From Prochlorococcus sp. AG-347-I19 (GTDB taxonomy: Bacteria; Cyanobacteriota; Cyanobacteriia; PCC-6307; Cyanobiaceae): DNA of 64,000 nt. The notes beneath the pieces were generated by a model. The model did not search any database and was not told the DNA's origin. It worked only from the letters and a program-made list of their open reading frames with translations. The stretch is from the NCBI GenBank assembly GCA_003279105.1, contig QCBO01000003.1, forward strand, positions 1-64,000. The letters run 5' to 3'. This document shows positions 10,430 through 20,238 of the stretch, piece by piece. Numbering within the stretch: the first letter of the stretch is position 1; each line of letters starts with the position of its first letter. The position numbers and the translations under genes are program-made.

Positions 10430-11842
10430 TTAGTAAATTTTGCTAAGTAAGTAGTCCTTATCAAAACAAGAATCTAATTTATTTTTAAAGTCATTCAAGG
10501 CTTCTGTAGATCTTTCTTGATAAGCTTTGTACCTTAATCTTTTATCTTTTATTCTTTTAGTTAGTTCTGGAACCAAACCAAATGAAGCAGGCATTGGTTG
10601 GAATTTATTCTTTTTCTGATTAGATAATATTTGATTTTTGTTACTGATATAATTCATTAGAGAACCGATCATTGATTGCTCAGGAAAACATACTGGTTTT
10701 TTACCCTTAGCTAATAAAGATGCATTTATTCCTGCAAGCAAGCCCCCTGCTGCTGCGGCTGCATAACCTTCCGTCCCTGTTATTTGACCCGCAGCAAAAA
10801 GGTTTTCTCTTTTCATAAATTGCAATGTCGGTAAAAGTAATTTTGGAGATTCTAAAAAAGTATTTCTATGCATTACTCCAAAACGTACAAACTCAGCCTT
10901 TTCTAAACCAGGAATCAACCTAAATATTCTTTTTTGCTCAGGCCATTTGAGGTTAGTTTGAAAACCTACCATATTTAGCAATTTTCCTTCTAAATCTTCT
11001 TTCCTTAATTGGACAACTGCATGAGGTCGCTTTTTTAATCTATTTTCCCTATCAAATAAATCTCCCCATTTTGGATTCCACAAACCAATAGATTTCAATG
11101 GTCCGTACCTCATTGTATCAACTCCTCTTCTAGCAATTTCTTCAATTGGCAAGCAAGCTTCAAAGAAATTAGCTGATTCTTTCTCAAAGTCTTTTAAATT
11201 AGCTTGCTCCCCTTTTATTAGTTCATTTCTGAAATGGATGTAATCATTTTTATCCATAGGACAATTAAAATATGCCGGATCTCCTTTGTCGTACCTACTA
11301 GCTTTAAATACGATATCTTGATCAATAGTATCTCCATATATAATTGGACTAGCGGCATCAAAAAAATGACAAGCATCGATACCTGTAAAAGCTTGAATTT
11401 TATAGAACAATTCATCAGCAGTTAATGGACCTGTTGCGAGTATCGTTATATTTTCTTTGCTTGGGAGATCCAATTGTTCAAATTTCTTAATTTCAATTAA
11501 AGGATGATTAGATAGAGTATCAGTTAAAGCGATACTAAATTTTGATCTATCAACCGCTAAAGCGCCTCCAGCTGGTACAGCAAATTTGTCTGCTGTTTGA
11601 ACTATCAATGATTTAAAAATTCTAAGTTCTTTTTGCAATAAACCTGCAGCTCTATCAGGACTTAAAGCTCCAAAACTATTACTACAAACCAATTCTCCAA
11701 ATTCGCCAGTATGATGAGCTGGAGTTGATTTGTTAGGTCTCATTTCAACTAGTTTTACTGGTACACCAAAATTTGCTATTTGCCAAGCAGCTTCTGATCC
11801 TGCAAGACCAGCACCAATAACTATTACTTCTTTATCTACCAA
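10430..11842 (-). CDS. trmFO: Methylenetetrahydrofolate--tRNA-(uracil-5-)-methyltransferase
   Basis: [16 protein letters not shown]...[25 protein letters not shown]. Confidence 0.95.
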   Translation of the reverse strand: MVDKEVIVIGAGLAGSEAAWQIANFGVPVKLVEMRPNKSTPAHHTGEFGELVCSNSFGALSPDRAAGLLQKELRIFKSLIVQTADKFAVPAGGALAVDRSKFSIALTDTLSNHPLIEIKKFEQLDLPSKENITILATGPLTADELFYKIQAFTGIDACHFFDAASPIIYGDTIDQDIVFKASRYDKGDPAYFNCPMDKNDYIHFRNELIKGEQANLKDFEKESANFFEACLPIEEIARRGVDTMRYGPLKSIGLWNPKWGDLFDRENRLKKRPHAVVQLRKEDLEGKLLNMVGFQTNLKWPEQKRIFRLIPGLEKAEFVRFGVMHRNTFLESPKLLLPTLQFMKRENLFAAGQITGTEGYAAAAAGGLLAGINASLLAKGKKPVCFPEQSMIGSLMNYISNKNQILSNQKKNKFQPMPASFGLVPELTKRIKDKRLRYKAYQERSTEALNDFKNKLDSCFDKDYLLSKIY

Positions 11843-11848
11843 ATTGGA

Positions 11849-11965
11849 TTAATCCTTACCCAAAAAGTCCCTATTGAATTGCTCTCTTGCCGGTTTTTGT
11901 ATATTGAATATAACCCAAGCTAAGGCCGCGATAATGGGGGCAAAAACTACGATTGTTCTAAGCAT
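11849..11965 (-). CDS. psbY: Photosystem II protein PsbY
   Basis: Own translation: [38 protein letters not shown], PsbY-like. Confidence 0.8.
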
Positions 11966-12142
11966 TTTAGAAATCCTATTGTTAATTAAATCATTTTAAC
12001 TTTTAACTGTAATTTTAGAGAGAAATTTTAATTTTTTATTTTATAAGTTAAGAATTGTTTTTCTATTGTTCAACTTGAGATAAAAAGTTGTTTTTTTCAC
12101 CTTAAAAAGGGATAATTCCATATGTACTCAATTTTACAAAAT

Positions 12143-12214
12143 GGGTCGCTAGCTCAGCGGTAGAGCATCCGGCTTTTAACCGGCTGGTCCTGAGTTCGAA
12201 TCTCAGGCGACCCA
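12143..12214 (+). tRNA. tRNA-Lys (anticodon TTT)
   Basis: Full cloverleaf: gggtcgc/gcgaccc acceptor, cttttaa anticodon loop, ttcgaat T loop. Confidence 0.97.
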
Positions 12215-12488
12215 CTTTTAATTGAGTACACCTTCTTAAAATGAAAGACAATAGATCCAAAATTTCAAATAAAGGTATCTTCCTAATTGTGTAGCTTTAA
12301 ATTTCTTCTTTCAATTCTTAAGCGTCATGGGGGGGGGGATTATTACTTTATACATTTTTGTAGCAATTCTGTACAAATTAGGCATTTTTTTAAAAAAATC
12401 ATCAAATTACTCAAAAAAACTAAAAATTACTTTACAAAGCTTCATAAATCCTGTTACAATAATTTATATAATTAACTAATTTTTTATC

Positions 12489-12596
12489 ATGACTCCTGAA
12501 GCAGAACGTTTTAACGGTTGGGCAGCAATGTTAGGTTTCGTTGCAGCAGTTGGTGCATATGTAACTACTGGACAAATCATTCCTGGCTGGTTTTAA
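12489..12596 (+). CDS. hli: High-light-inducible protein (short form)
   Basis: Own translation: MTPEAERFNGWAAMLGFVAAVGAYVTTGQIIPGWF. Confidence 0.92.
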   Translation: MTPEAERFNGWAAMLGFVAAVGAYVTTGQIIPGWF

Positions 12597-12889
12597 ATTT
12601 CATTCACAGCGAATTTAAATACATTACAAGCATCAATTACCTAATCTAATTGATTTAAAAAATATCCTCAAATGTTTGGATTTTAAGTATTTAACTTATA
12701 ATCCAACTTTTGAGTTTTTTTTTGAAATTATTTTATAACCAAAATTATTAGCCAAAAGCCTAAATATCCATCGGAAGGATAATCATAATAGGTGTCCTAA
12801 CAATAATAAATCACCATTTTGTTCGATATGTATTTCTAGTTTTCTTAAAGAAGCGCCATTGAACAAATTTTTTCTCTAAATTTAATAGT

Positions 12890-13018
12890 TCAAAGTTTCT
12901 TTTTATCTATATTATCCAAGCATGTAGAACATAATAAGTGGCCTTTTTTTCTCCAAAATGTTTTTGTTGATCTTTCTATATCTTTTCTACATATTAAACA
13001 TTTAAAAATTGGAGACAT
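12890..13018 (-). CDS. Small zinc-ribbon-like protein (CxxC...CxxC), 42 aa
   Basis: Own translation: MSPIFKCLICRKDIERSTKTFWRKKGHLLCSTCLDNIDKKKL. Confidence 0.55.
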   Translation of the reverse strand: MSPIFKCLICRKDIERSTKTFWRKKGHLLCSTCLDNIDKKKL

Positions 13019-13177
13019 TCAAATCATCATTCAGAATAAGAGTTTTCCTTCTGATTATTAAAATAGAAGATAACTAAACACATAATAATAAAATTAATTT
13101 ACAGAGCCTATTAATTTAAAAACTTTTTATTTTATATGGTAAAAAAGTTAATTAATTTTAGAAATTTCCAAAAAAAA

Positions 13178-13203
13178 AAAGATCTGCTATAAAGCAGATC
13201 TTT
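13178..13203 (-). terminator. Hairpin downstream of porin 1
   Basis: aaagatctgc-tataaa-gcagatcttt perfect stem, T-run on minus strand. Confidence 0.8.
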
Positions 13204-13233
13204 CTTTGTGTGTAGTTTTTTCTAATTAAGTAA

Positions 13234-14367
13234 TTAGAAAGAGAATGAAGTTTTAACAGCTATTCCTGTTAGATCATCACCATCTGTCTCTTGGATAAAG
13301 ATACCAGGTTGAATAGTCATGGCATCATTTACTGGATAAGTGTAAGACGCTTCATATACAAGATACTCAGTTACAGAGTCAGCATAAAGTTGATCAGTTG
13401 CTGCAGCAATGTTTACTGAACCAGGGCCAACTTCTGGGAAAGATAAACCAAAGAAGTAACCAGATTTTTCAGTAGTTCCGTCATCTGAAGTTTCGAAACC
13501 AACGCTTAAGCTTGCTAAATCAAAGGTGTAGTAACCGTTAACACCCCAGAATGATGTTGAATCAGTGCCTTCTCCCATATCATCAGATACGTATGCAACT
13601 GCTACTCCGTAATCATCTGTTGAATAAGCAGCATTAATACCGAATGCATCAGCATTATCACCTAGGATTTCACTTTGTCCGGATGTTATTCCACCAGCTA
13701 GTGAGAATCCAGAATCAAATGCATAACCTAAAGCTGCAGTAACACCTTTACCACTTGCACCCATAGAGTTACCAGTACCACAGTCATCTGGTGTCATATC
13801 AGTGAATGAACTATAAGTACAAGCTCCTGTAAAAGCAGTACTTAGGTCAGTTGAATCACCAACAACCATTGTTGCTCCACCAACAGGGAATGAATAAGTA
13901 ACACCATCAACAGTTAGGCTAGTTCCAGTGTCGAAACCCATTTTTCCACCCATAGTGGATGCTGTTGCACTACCGTTATCAATAGCTATATCTAGTGAAT
14001 CTTCACCTGTGAAACTTGTTGATAAACCGATGTTGAATTGGAAATCGAAACTTGTTGACTCTAGAGAATCAGTTCCAACGTCTCCAGCACCATCTACAGC
14101 ACCTAAAACAGTGTCAACGCTAAATGATGCAGTAGTTGTTTCTGAGAAACCAATATCAGAGCTTCCACTATCAACTAGACCTTCTCCGCCAGCAATTAAA
14201 GGGTTATACTTTGGTTCATCATTTTCAAATGCATTAGCGAGATCTAACTGATCTGGATTAGAGTATTTTGAGATATCGTTTAAGCTTGCTTCGCCAGCAG
14301 ACACAGAAAATGGGGCTAATAGCCCAATCGTTGCTGGTGCTACTAACAAGCTCTTAAAAAGCTTCAT
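13234..14367 (-). CDS. Som-type outer-membrane porin, copy 1 (chimeric N-terminus)
   Basis: Signal peptide MKLFKSLLVAPATIGLLAP; beta-barrel-like sequence ending in F; about 300 C-terminal aa identical to 16458..17549. Confidence 0.9.
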   Translation of the reverse strand: MKLFKSLLVAPATIGLLAPFSVSAGEASLNDISKYSNPDQLDLANAFENDEPKYNPLIAGGEGLVDSGSSDIGFSETTTASFSVDTVLGAVDGAGDVGTDSLESTSFDFQFNIGLSTSFTGEDSLDIAIDNGSATASTMGGKMGFDTGTSLTVDGVTYSFPVGGATMVVGDSTDLSTAFTGACTYSSFTDMTPDDCGTGNSMGASGKGVTAALGYAFDSGFSLAGGITSGQSEILGDNADAFGINAAYSTDDYGVAVAYVSDDMGEGTDSTSFWGVNGYYTFDLASLSVGFETSDDGTTEKSGYFFGLSFPEVGPGSVNIAAATDQLYADSVTEYLVYEASYTYPVNDAMTIQPGIFIQETDGDDLTGIAVKTSFSF

Positions 14368-14372
14368 AAAAA

Positions 14373-14382
14373 TTCCTCACAC
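14373..14382 (-). promoter_or_regulatory. Yfr1-complementary GTGTGAGGAA in porin 1 5'UTR/RBS
   Basis: Minus-strand GTGTGAGGAA just upstream of the ATG; complementary to the conserved Yfr1 core (UCCUCACAC). Confidence 0.65.
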
Positions 14383-14470
14383 AATTTAAGGTATTTTAAA
14401 GGTAATGCATTTGCCTAGAATTAACAACCACCAGTAGACAAAATTCGAGCTGGCCTTTATTTAGAAACAA

Positions 14471-16318
14471 TTAGCTATATGAAATCTTATCTCCAAGGAT
14501 TTTATTGGTTTTAATAATTTCAATTGAAGGTTCCAAAAGTTCTTTATATTCTTTCCAGATTCCTATGGAAGAGGAATAAAATTTCTTTCTTATTTGAGCG
14601 CTACTTGCAGTGTGTACATTTCTTTTGTTTTGATGGGGTGAAAGATATTTTTCGTCCCAATCCCAATCAAGCCAATTTATTATCCCAGGTATAACATCAT
14701 TAGGATTTTCAATTAAGTCCTCATAGTAATAATCATAAATATTTTCACCATATTTGATTTTATATTCCTCTATGGTTTCAAAATAGTGCACATATAAACT
14801 TGAAATATCAGTCAAAGAGAAAGAGAAAGTCTGTTTTAAGAAGTTTGCTCTGTATATTGATAAAATATTATCAAGAGGATTTCTTATGCAATTAATTATT
14901 TTTGCTTTAGGGAAAAAATTAGAAATAACAGCACAGTACATATAATTAAATAAACTTTTGTCGGTGTAAATGGTAGATGATTGGAATTGATTTATAACTT
15001 TTTTTTTGTATAAGACATAAACATCCTCAAAATTTTCAGCTTCCTTTATGGACTCCTCTAAAAAATTAACCTCACCCATATCAGTTACTTCAGGATTTAA
15101 ACTCAATATATTTTCCAGTAAAGTGCTCCCTGACCTTGGCATTCCAACAATGAATATATAATTAGAAGAATTCTTGAAATGTTTATTTTTTGAATTTTTA
15201 ATTTTTAGTGATCTATAAAATTCAGTATGTTTTATCTTCAAACTTAAATCAGATTTTTTATACTTCATACTTTCTTCGTTTGCAATTTTAAGATATCTTG
15301 CACTTTCTTTAAATTTTCCTTCTTTATGTAGCAAATTTGAGATTGCAAAAGCTGCGTAGATTTTTGAGTTTGGATTGAGATCCTCTAGTTTTGTATTTAA
15401 TAAAAAATTCAATTCATTTCTATGATTCTTAAAATCATAAATCTCAGACAATTCATAAAAACTATTGAAATCAAATTTATTTCTCGAAATAATTAATAAG
15501 TTAGTCTCAATAGCAAGTTCAAGCTGTCCTGAATTTCTATAGAAACTTGATAAATTCTTATAAAAAGGCATGAAATTAGGCGATAGATTTAATCCCTTTT
15601 TTAGTATTTGTATACTTTTAGTTAATTGATTCATATCGCTATAAACAATACTCAGATTTAAATACGCCAATTCAAATCCCGGATATTTTTTGATTAATTT
15701 TAAAAGAAGAATTTCTGCTTCTTCATACTTCCTTTTTTTTAAGAATGCATCTGCCAGGAGAATATTTATTCTTATTTCTTTATTTTTATCATTTTTAATT
15801 CTATTATTGTTATTTAGATCCTCCAAGATATATAAAGCCTTATCAATATTTAACTTATTGATGTAAATCTCAGACTTTAGTAGTTTATAAATATCATTAT
15901 TTGTCGATAATTTAATAGCTTTATCTATATAAACTAATGCATAATCTAAGTTTCTCGAAGCAAAGTACAAAAGAGCCAAATTATAAAGTAAATCTCCATG
16001 ATTAGGATCAATTTTTTTTGCCTTTAGAAGTACTTTTTCTGCGTCCTTGAAATTATTCTCAATCTTCAATATTTCGGCTAATAAAATATAAGGTTTAATT
16101 GATGATGGGAATTTACTAATTAAATTGAGAAATACTCTTTTTGCTAAATTAAAATTTTTTAAATCTCTACAAAATAAACCATAAGCATAGAGTAAATCAA
16201 AAGAATCATTATTTGATTTTAATAACACTTGATATAACTGATTTGCCTCTAAAGAATTTCCTGCTTTTTGTTTTATTTTTGCTTCTTCAATTTTTTTTAA
16301 TAAATCAATTTTTTTCAA
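14471..16318 (-). CDS. TPR-repeat protein with C-terminal sulfotransferase domain
   Basis: N-terminal TPR array; IFIVGMPRSGSTLLENILSLNPEV PAPS-binding loop. Confidence 0.88.
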   Translation of the reverse strand: MKKIDLLKKIEEAKIKQKAGNSLEANQLYQVLLKSNNDSFDLLYAYGLFCRDLKNFNLAKRVFLNLISKFPSSIKPYILLAEILKIENNFKDAEKVLLKAKKIDPNHGDLLYNLALLYFASRNLDYALVYIDKAIKLSTNNDIYKLLKSEIYINKLNIDKALYILEDLNNNNRIKNDKNKEIRINILLADAFLKKRKYEEAEILLLKLIKKYPGFELAYLNLSIVYSDMNQLTKSIQILKKGLNLSPNFMPFYKNLSSFYRNSGQLELAIETNLLIISRNKFDFNSFYELSEIYDFKNHRNELNFLLNTKLEDLNPNSKIYAAFAISNLLHKEGKFKESARYLKIANEESMKYKKSDLSLKIKHTEFYRSLKIKNSKNKHFKNSSNYIFIVGMPRSGSTLLENILSLNPEVTDMGEVNFLEESIKEAENFEDVYVLYKKKVINQFQSSTIYTDKSLFNYMYCAVISNFFPKAKIINCIRNPLDNILSIYRANFLKQTFSFSLTDISSLYVHYFETIEEYKIKYGENIYDYYYEDLIENPNDVIPGIINWLDWDWDEKYLSPHQNKRNVHTASSAQIRKKFYSSSIGIWKEYKELLEPSIEIIKTNKILGDKISYS

Positions 16319-16401
16319 TATATTTAATTTATTTTTCTTTCATTATAGTTTCTTAAAGTGTTAAATAAAAAAGTTAATTAATTTTAGAAATTTCCAAAAA
16401 A

Positions 16402-16427
16402 AAAGATCTGCTATAAAGCAGATCTTT
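16402..16427 (-). terminator. Hairpin downstream of porin 2 (same as porin 1)
   Basis: aaagatctgc-tataaa-gcagatcttt. Confidence 0.8.
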
Positions 16428-16457
16428 CTTTGTGTGTAGTTTTTTCTAATTAAGTAA

Positions 16458-17549
16458 TTAGAAAGAGAATGAAGTTTTAACAGCTATTCCTGTTAGATCA
16501 TCACCATCTGTCTCTTGGATAAAGATACCAGGTTGAATAGTCATGGCATCATTTACTGGATAAGTGTAAGACGCTTCATATACAAGATACTCAGTTACAG
16601 AGTCAGCATAAAGTTGATCAGTTGCTGCAGCAATGTTTACTGAACCAGGGCCAACTTCTGGGAAAGATAAACCAAAGAAGTAACCAGATTTTTCAGTAGT
16701 TCCGTCATCTGAAGTTTCGAAACCAACGCTTAAGCTTGCTAAATCAAAGGTGTAGTAACCGTTAACACCCCAGAATGATGTTGAATCAGTGCCTTCTCCC
16801 ATATCATCAGATACGTATGCAACTGCTACTCCGTAATCATCTGTTGAATAAGCAGCATTAATACCGAATGCATCAGCATTATCACCTAGGATTTCACTTT
16901 GTCCGGATGTTATTCCACCAGCTAGTGAGAATCCAGAATCAAATGCATAACCTAAAGCTGCAGTAACACCTTTACCACTTGCACCCATAGAGTTACCAGT
17001 ACCACAGTCATCTGGTGTCATATCAGTGAATGAACTATAAGTACAAGCTCCTGTAAAAGCAGTACTTAGGTCAGTTGAATCACCAACAACCATTGTTGCT
17101 CCACCAACAGGGAATGAATAAGTAACACCATCAACAGTTAGGCTAGTTCCAGTGTCGAAACCCATTTTTCCACCCATAGTGGATGCTGTTGCACTACCGT
17201 TATCAATAGCTATATCTAGTGAATCTTCACCTGTGAAACTTGTTGATAAACCGATGTTGAATTGGAAATCGAAACTTGTTGACTCTAGAGAATCAGTTCC
17301 AACGTCTCCAGCACCATCTACAGCACCTAAAACAGTGTCAACGCTAAATGATGCAGTAGTTGTTTCTGAGAAACTACCAGCTTCAAAGTTGTTTAGCCTA
17401 GCTTCTAGACCGTCTACACGGCTATTTGTAACTGCAATTTCTTCTGCAGCATTGAAGTCATTAATAGTGACTTCATTCGCAGTCGCTGCAATAGGGGCTA
17501 AAAGTCCTAATGTTGCAGGAGCTACGAGTAAGCTCTTAAAAAGCTTCAT
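16458..17549 (-). CDS. Som-type outer-membrane porin, copy 2
   Basis: Start at MKLFKSLLVAPATLGLLAP (ORF track extends upstream); C-terminal part identical to copy 1. Confidence 0.9.
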   Translation of the reverse strand: MKLFKSLLVAPATLGLLAPIAATANEVTINDFNAAEEIAVTNSRVDGLEARLNNFEAGSFSETTTASFSVDTVLGAVDGAGDVGTDSLESTSFDFQFNIGLSTSFTGEDSLDIAIDNGSATASTMGGKMGFDTGTSLTVDGVTYSFPVGGATMVVGDSTDLSTAFTGACTYSSFTDMTPDDCGTGNSMGASGKGVTAALGYAFDSGFSLAGGITSGQSEILGDNADAFGINAAYSTDDYGVAVAYVSDDMGEGTDSTSFWGVNGYYTFDLASLSVGFETSDDGTTEKSGYFFGLSFPEVGPGSVNIAAATDQLYADSVTEYLVYEASYTYPVNDAMTIQPGIFIQETDGDDLTGIAVKTSFSF

Positions 17550-17553
17550 AAAT

Positions 17554-17563
17554 TTCCTCACAC
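17554..17563 (-). promoter_or_regulatory. Yfr1-complementary GTGTGAGGAA in porin 2 5'UTR/RBS
   Basis: Minus-strand GTGTGAGGAAATTTATG. Confidence 0.65.
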
Positions 17564-17730
17564 GAAATTTAAAGTACACCTCAAGATAGTGTATTTGGGT
17601 ATACAAAATCAAGTGTTAACGGATACATTTTTGAATAATATGTGCCACTTTTTAAAGTTATACAATCAGTTAAAGTTTATGTAGGTGGTGTATTCGTTTT
17701 GAATTTTTACTAAATTGTTGATTTCAAAAT

Positions 17731-17895
17731 TTATATTTTTTTGGAAATTTTAAAAGAAACTTTCTCAGTTTTGTATTTTTTCTTCTTTTTATTATCAACT
17801 GCGTCTACATACCATCCAGAAGCTAGTCTAGTGTCAATTTCCTCGTAGCTTTCTTTTTGATTTAACTTACTTAGGGATTTCTTTTTATAATCCAT
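17731..17895 (-). CDS. Small basic hypothetical protein, 54 aa
   Basis: Own translation: MDYKKKSLSKLNQKESYEEIDTRLASGWYVDAVDNKKKKKYKTEKVSFKISKKI. Confidence 0.55.
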   Translation of the reverse strand: MDYKKKSLSKLNQKESYEEIDTRLASGWYVDAVDNKKKKKYKTEKVSFKISKKI

Positions 17896-18120
17896 AACTG
17901 TAATATATTTACTTTAATAAAAAAAATATAGCATTTAAATATAATTTGAGCAGTAAATTAGTTAAGTTAAAAATATTAATAGGATTTAAATAAATTATTT
18001 TCTTTTGGGTTTTACTTATCTGAAATCTTTAGAAAAAAGAAAAAAAACTTTTTTTCCCCTCAACAAAAAAAATTAATAGTTATATTTTATTAAATTTAAA
18101 CCTGAGGAGCACAAGGTCAA

Positions 18121-18225
18121 ATGACTCATCTTAATATCATAGTGAATTCTTTACCCAGAGACTTATTGGAATTCGTTTTTTTTCTTGCAGTTGGTTTTAC
18201 AGCCGGATCAGTTGGAATCATTTAA
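18121..18225 (+). CDS. Small single-TM protein, 34 aa
   Basis: Own translation: MTHLNIIVNSLPRDLLEFVFFLAVGFTAGSVGII; preceded by gaggag RBS-like sequence. Confidence 0.5.
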   Translation: MTHLNIIVNSLPRDLLEFVFFLAVGFTAGSVGII

Positions 18226-18330
18226 ATTAAACAATTAAATTTTTAATTCCTTTGGAAAATAACCATAATTTATTAACAAAAATATTAAGAACTTATTAAC
18301 TCTCTATTCCTAAAATATTCTTTCTGTTTT

Positions 18331-18843
18331 TCAAAGAGAAACGACTGACTCAACGGGAAATCCAAGTGTTGATCTACCTTTTAAATTGGTCAATTCAATA
18401 ACAGTTATTAAACCTATTATTTCCTTCCCTTGATCTTTAAGTAGCTTTGATACACAATTAACCGTTCCCCCTGTAGCTAACAAGTCATCGACGATTACGA
18501 ATGAGTTGAATTTTTTCAGGGCACTAATTTGTATTGAAAGAGAATTTTTTCCATATTCCAAATCATATTCTCTTGTAGATAAATTTCCTGGTAGTTTTCC
18601 CGGTTTTCGTGCAACAATCATGGGTTTAGATGATTCTAGAGCAACTGCAGAACCAAAAATAAATCCCCTCGCATCTATGGAAATTATTGCTTCAGCGTCT
18701 TTTAAAATTTGATATGAAGACATTTTTAGAATAAGATCCTGAAAAATATCTGGATATTGAAGAATTTCTAGAACGTCCTTAAAATAAATACCTTTTTTTG
18801 GAAAATCCTTATAAGTGCGAATCAAATCTTCTAATTTTTTCAT
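18331..18843 (-). CDS. apt: Adenine phosphoribosyltransferase
   Basis: MKKLEDLIRTYKDFPKKGIYFKDVL...VIVDDLLATGGT PRPP motif. Confidence 0.92.
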   Translation of the reverse strand: MKKLEDLIRTYKDFPKKGIYFKDVLEILQYPDIFQDLILKMSSYQILKDAEAIISIDARGFIFGSAVALESSKPMIVARKPGKLPGNLSTREYDLEYGKNSLSIQISALKKFNSFVIVDDLLATGGTVNCVSKLLKDQGKEIIGLITVIELTNLKGRSTLGFPVESVVSL

Positions 18844-19112
18844 ACTTCTATGTCTCGAAAGCGATGCAGATAGATAACCTTGTGGAATTAAATTTATATT
18901 ATAGATATTTTGCAAATAAAAAAAATTTCAAAGCCAATTTTTAAGTAATATGATTTCTTGTTTTGACTAACAAATTTATAAGATTTATGAAACTTTTTTA
19001 TCCTGAAAAATTAATAAATAAAATCATTTTTTAGCCTTAAAAGTCATTTTTTTTAAAATATTATGTAATTTGGTCTTTTATAGATGACTTTTATGAACTA
19101 AAATCTAAAGAA

Positions 19113-19189
19113 CGGGGCGTGGCGCAGCTTGGTAGCGCGGGTGCTTTGGGAGCACTAGGTCGCAGGTTCGAATCCTGTCGCCCCGACCA
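19113..19189 (+). tRNA. tRNA-Pro (anticodon TGG) with encoded CCA
   Basis: cggggcg/cgccccg acceptor; tttggga anticodon loop; ttcgaat T loop; gacca 3' end. Confidence 0.95.
19141..19186 (+). repeat. att-like direct repeat A (3' 46 bp of tRNA-Pro)
   Basis: gtgctttgggagcactaggtcgcaggttcgaatcctgtcgccccga; identical to 20412..20457. Confidence 0.9.
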
Positions 19190-19210
19190 TTTAAAAACCA
19201 AGTTATACTA

Positions 19211-19236
19211 GCGAGTTTCCCAGACTCGCTTTTTTA
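19211..19236 (+). terminator. Rho-independent terminator after tRNA-Pro
   Basis: gcgagt-ttcccag-actcgc followed by T run. Confidence 0.85.
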
Positions 19237-19326
19237 TTGGATAAATCTGTCCATAGTCAAAATGGACAAATTATGGACAAAATAATCTCTTCAATTAAAG
19301 TAAAATATTGATAAAAAATTTTTCTT

Positions 19327-20238
19327 ATGAATTTTTTTAAGAAATTAAATGAAAAAAGAAAAGAACGAAATCTCGAAATAGAAGAAAAGAATAAGGAACT
19401 TCTTAGAAAAAGGGAAGAGAGATTTAAAGAGGAAACTTTAAAAAGAAAAGAAAGAGAAAAAGAAATTGAAAATAAAAAAAAGGAACAGGCCGATAATTGG
19501 GAAGATTTTCTTCTAAGTCGCTATAGAGAACATAGATTTGTCTTATATGAAGAATGGAACAATTCATATACCGTTGATCAATATGGCAATGAAGATAGTA
19601 ATTTCTTTGATCAAGAAGAACTTTATAGTTTGAATTTATATGAGATAGATCAAGATATCAGAGGATTTAACAGTGGATATAATTATTTCTTCAAAAGTGT
19701 AATTATGAGGGATATCAGTCCTTCAGATTTCATGACTGGATGGAACAGCTATCTAAGAATTTATAATCCTAAAGACGATGAAGGAGATGATGCCTGTTGG
19801 CAAATGATCGTAACCCAATTATTAATAAAAGTCCTTCAAGAAACTATCCCAGAAGTTTCTGCAAAAGAAGAAGAACGAATTAATGCAGGATTTAGCGAGG
19901 ATATGAGTGGAGAAGATTATGAGGTGTACTGTGGAAATATCCTCGAAATTGCAGGGTGGGTTGTTGAACAAACATCTAAAACCAATGATCAAGGTGTCGA
20001 TTTAATTGCCGCAATAGATGACTTAAAAGTATGTATTCAATGCAAAAGATATACAAATCCTGTAGGGAATAAAGCAGTTCAAGAAATAATTGCAGGTCAA
20101 CAATTTTATGGAGGAACTCATGCAGTAGTTGTATCTAATGCTGGTTTCACAAAATCAGCACAAACTCTTGCTTCAAAAACAGGAGTAATCTTAATAAGTG
20201 ATGAGGAGTTAGAAAATTTAGAAGACTACGTTTATTGA
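19327..20238 (+). CDS. Mrr-like restriction endonuclease-fold protein with N-terminal coiled coil
   Basis: MSGEDYEVYCGNILEIAGW...NDQGVDLIAAIDDLKVCIQCKRYTNPVGNKAVQEI resembles Mrr_cat (GVDL...QCKRY). Confidence 0.85.
   Translation: MNFFKKLNEKRKERNLEIEEKNKELLRKREERFKEETLKRKEREKEIENKKKEQADNWEDFLLSRYREHRFVLYEEWNNSYTVDQYGNEDSNFFDQEELYSLNLYEIDQDIRGFNSGYNYFFKSVIMRDISPSDFMTGWNSYLRIYNPKDDEGDDACWQMIVTQLLIKVLQETIPEVSAKEEERINAGFSEDMSGEDYEVYCGNILEIAGWVVEQTSKTNDQGVDLIAAIDDLKVCIQCKRYTNPVGNKAVQEIIAGQQFYGGTHAVVVSNAGFTKSAQTLASKTGVILISDEELENLEDYVY

Noticed and set aside
12287-12475. 62-aa plus ORF containing the G10 tract
   Set aside because: Low-complexity, no good start context; more likely intergenic.
13928-14251. 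107-aa plus ORF
   Set aside because: Antisense shadow of porin 1 (same shadow appears at 17152..17589 opposite porin 2).
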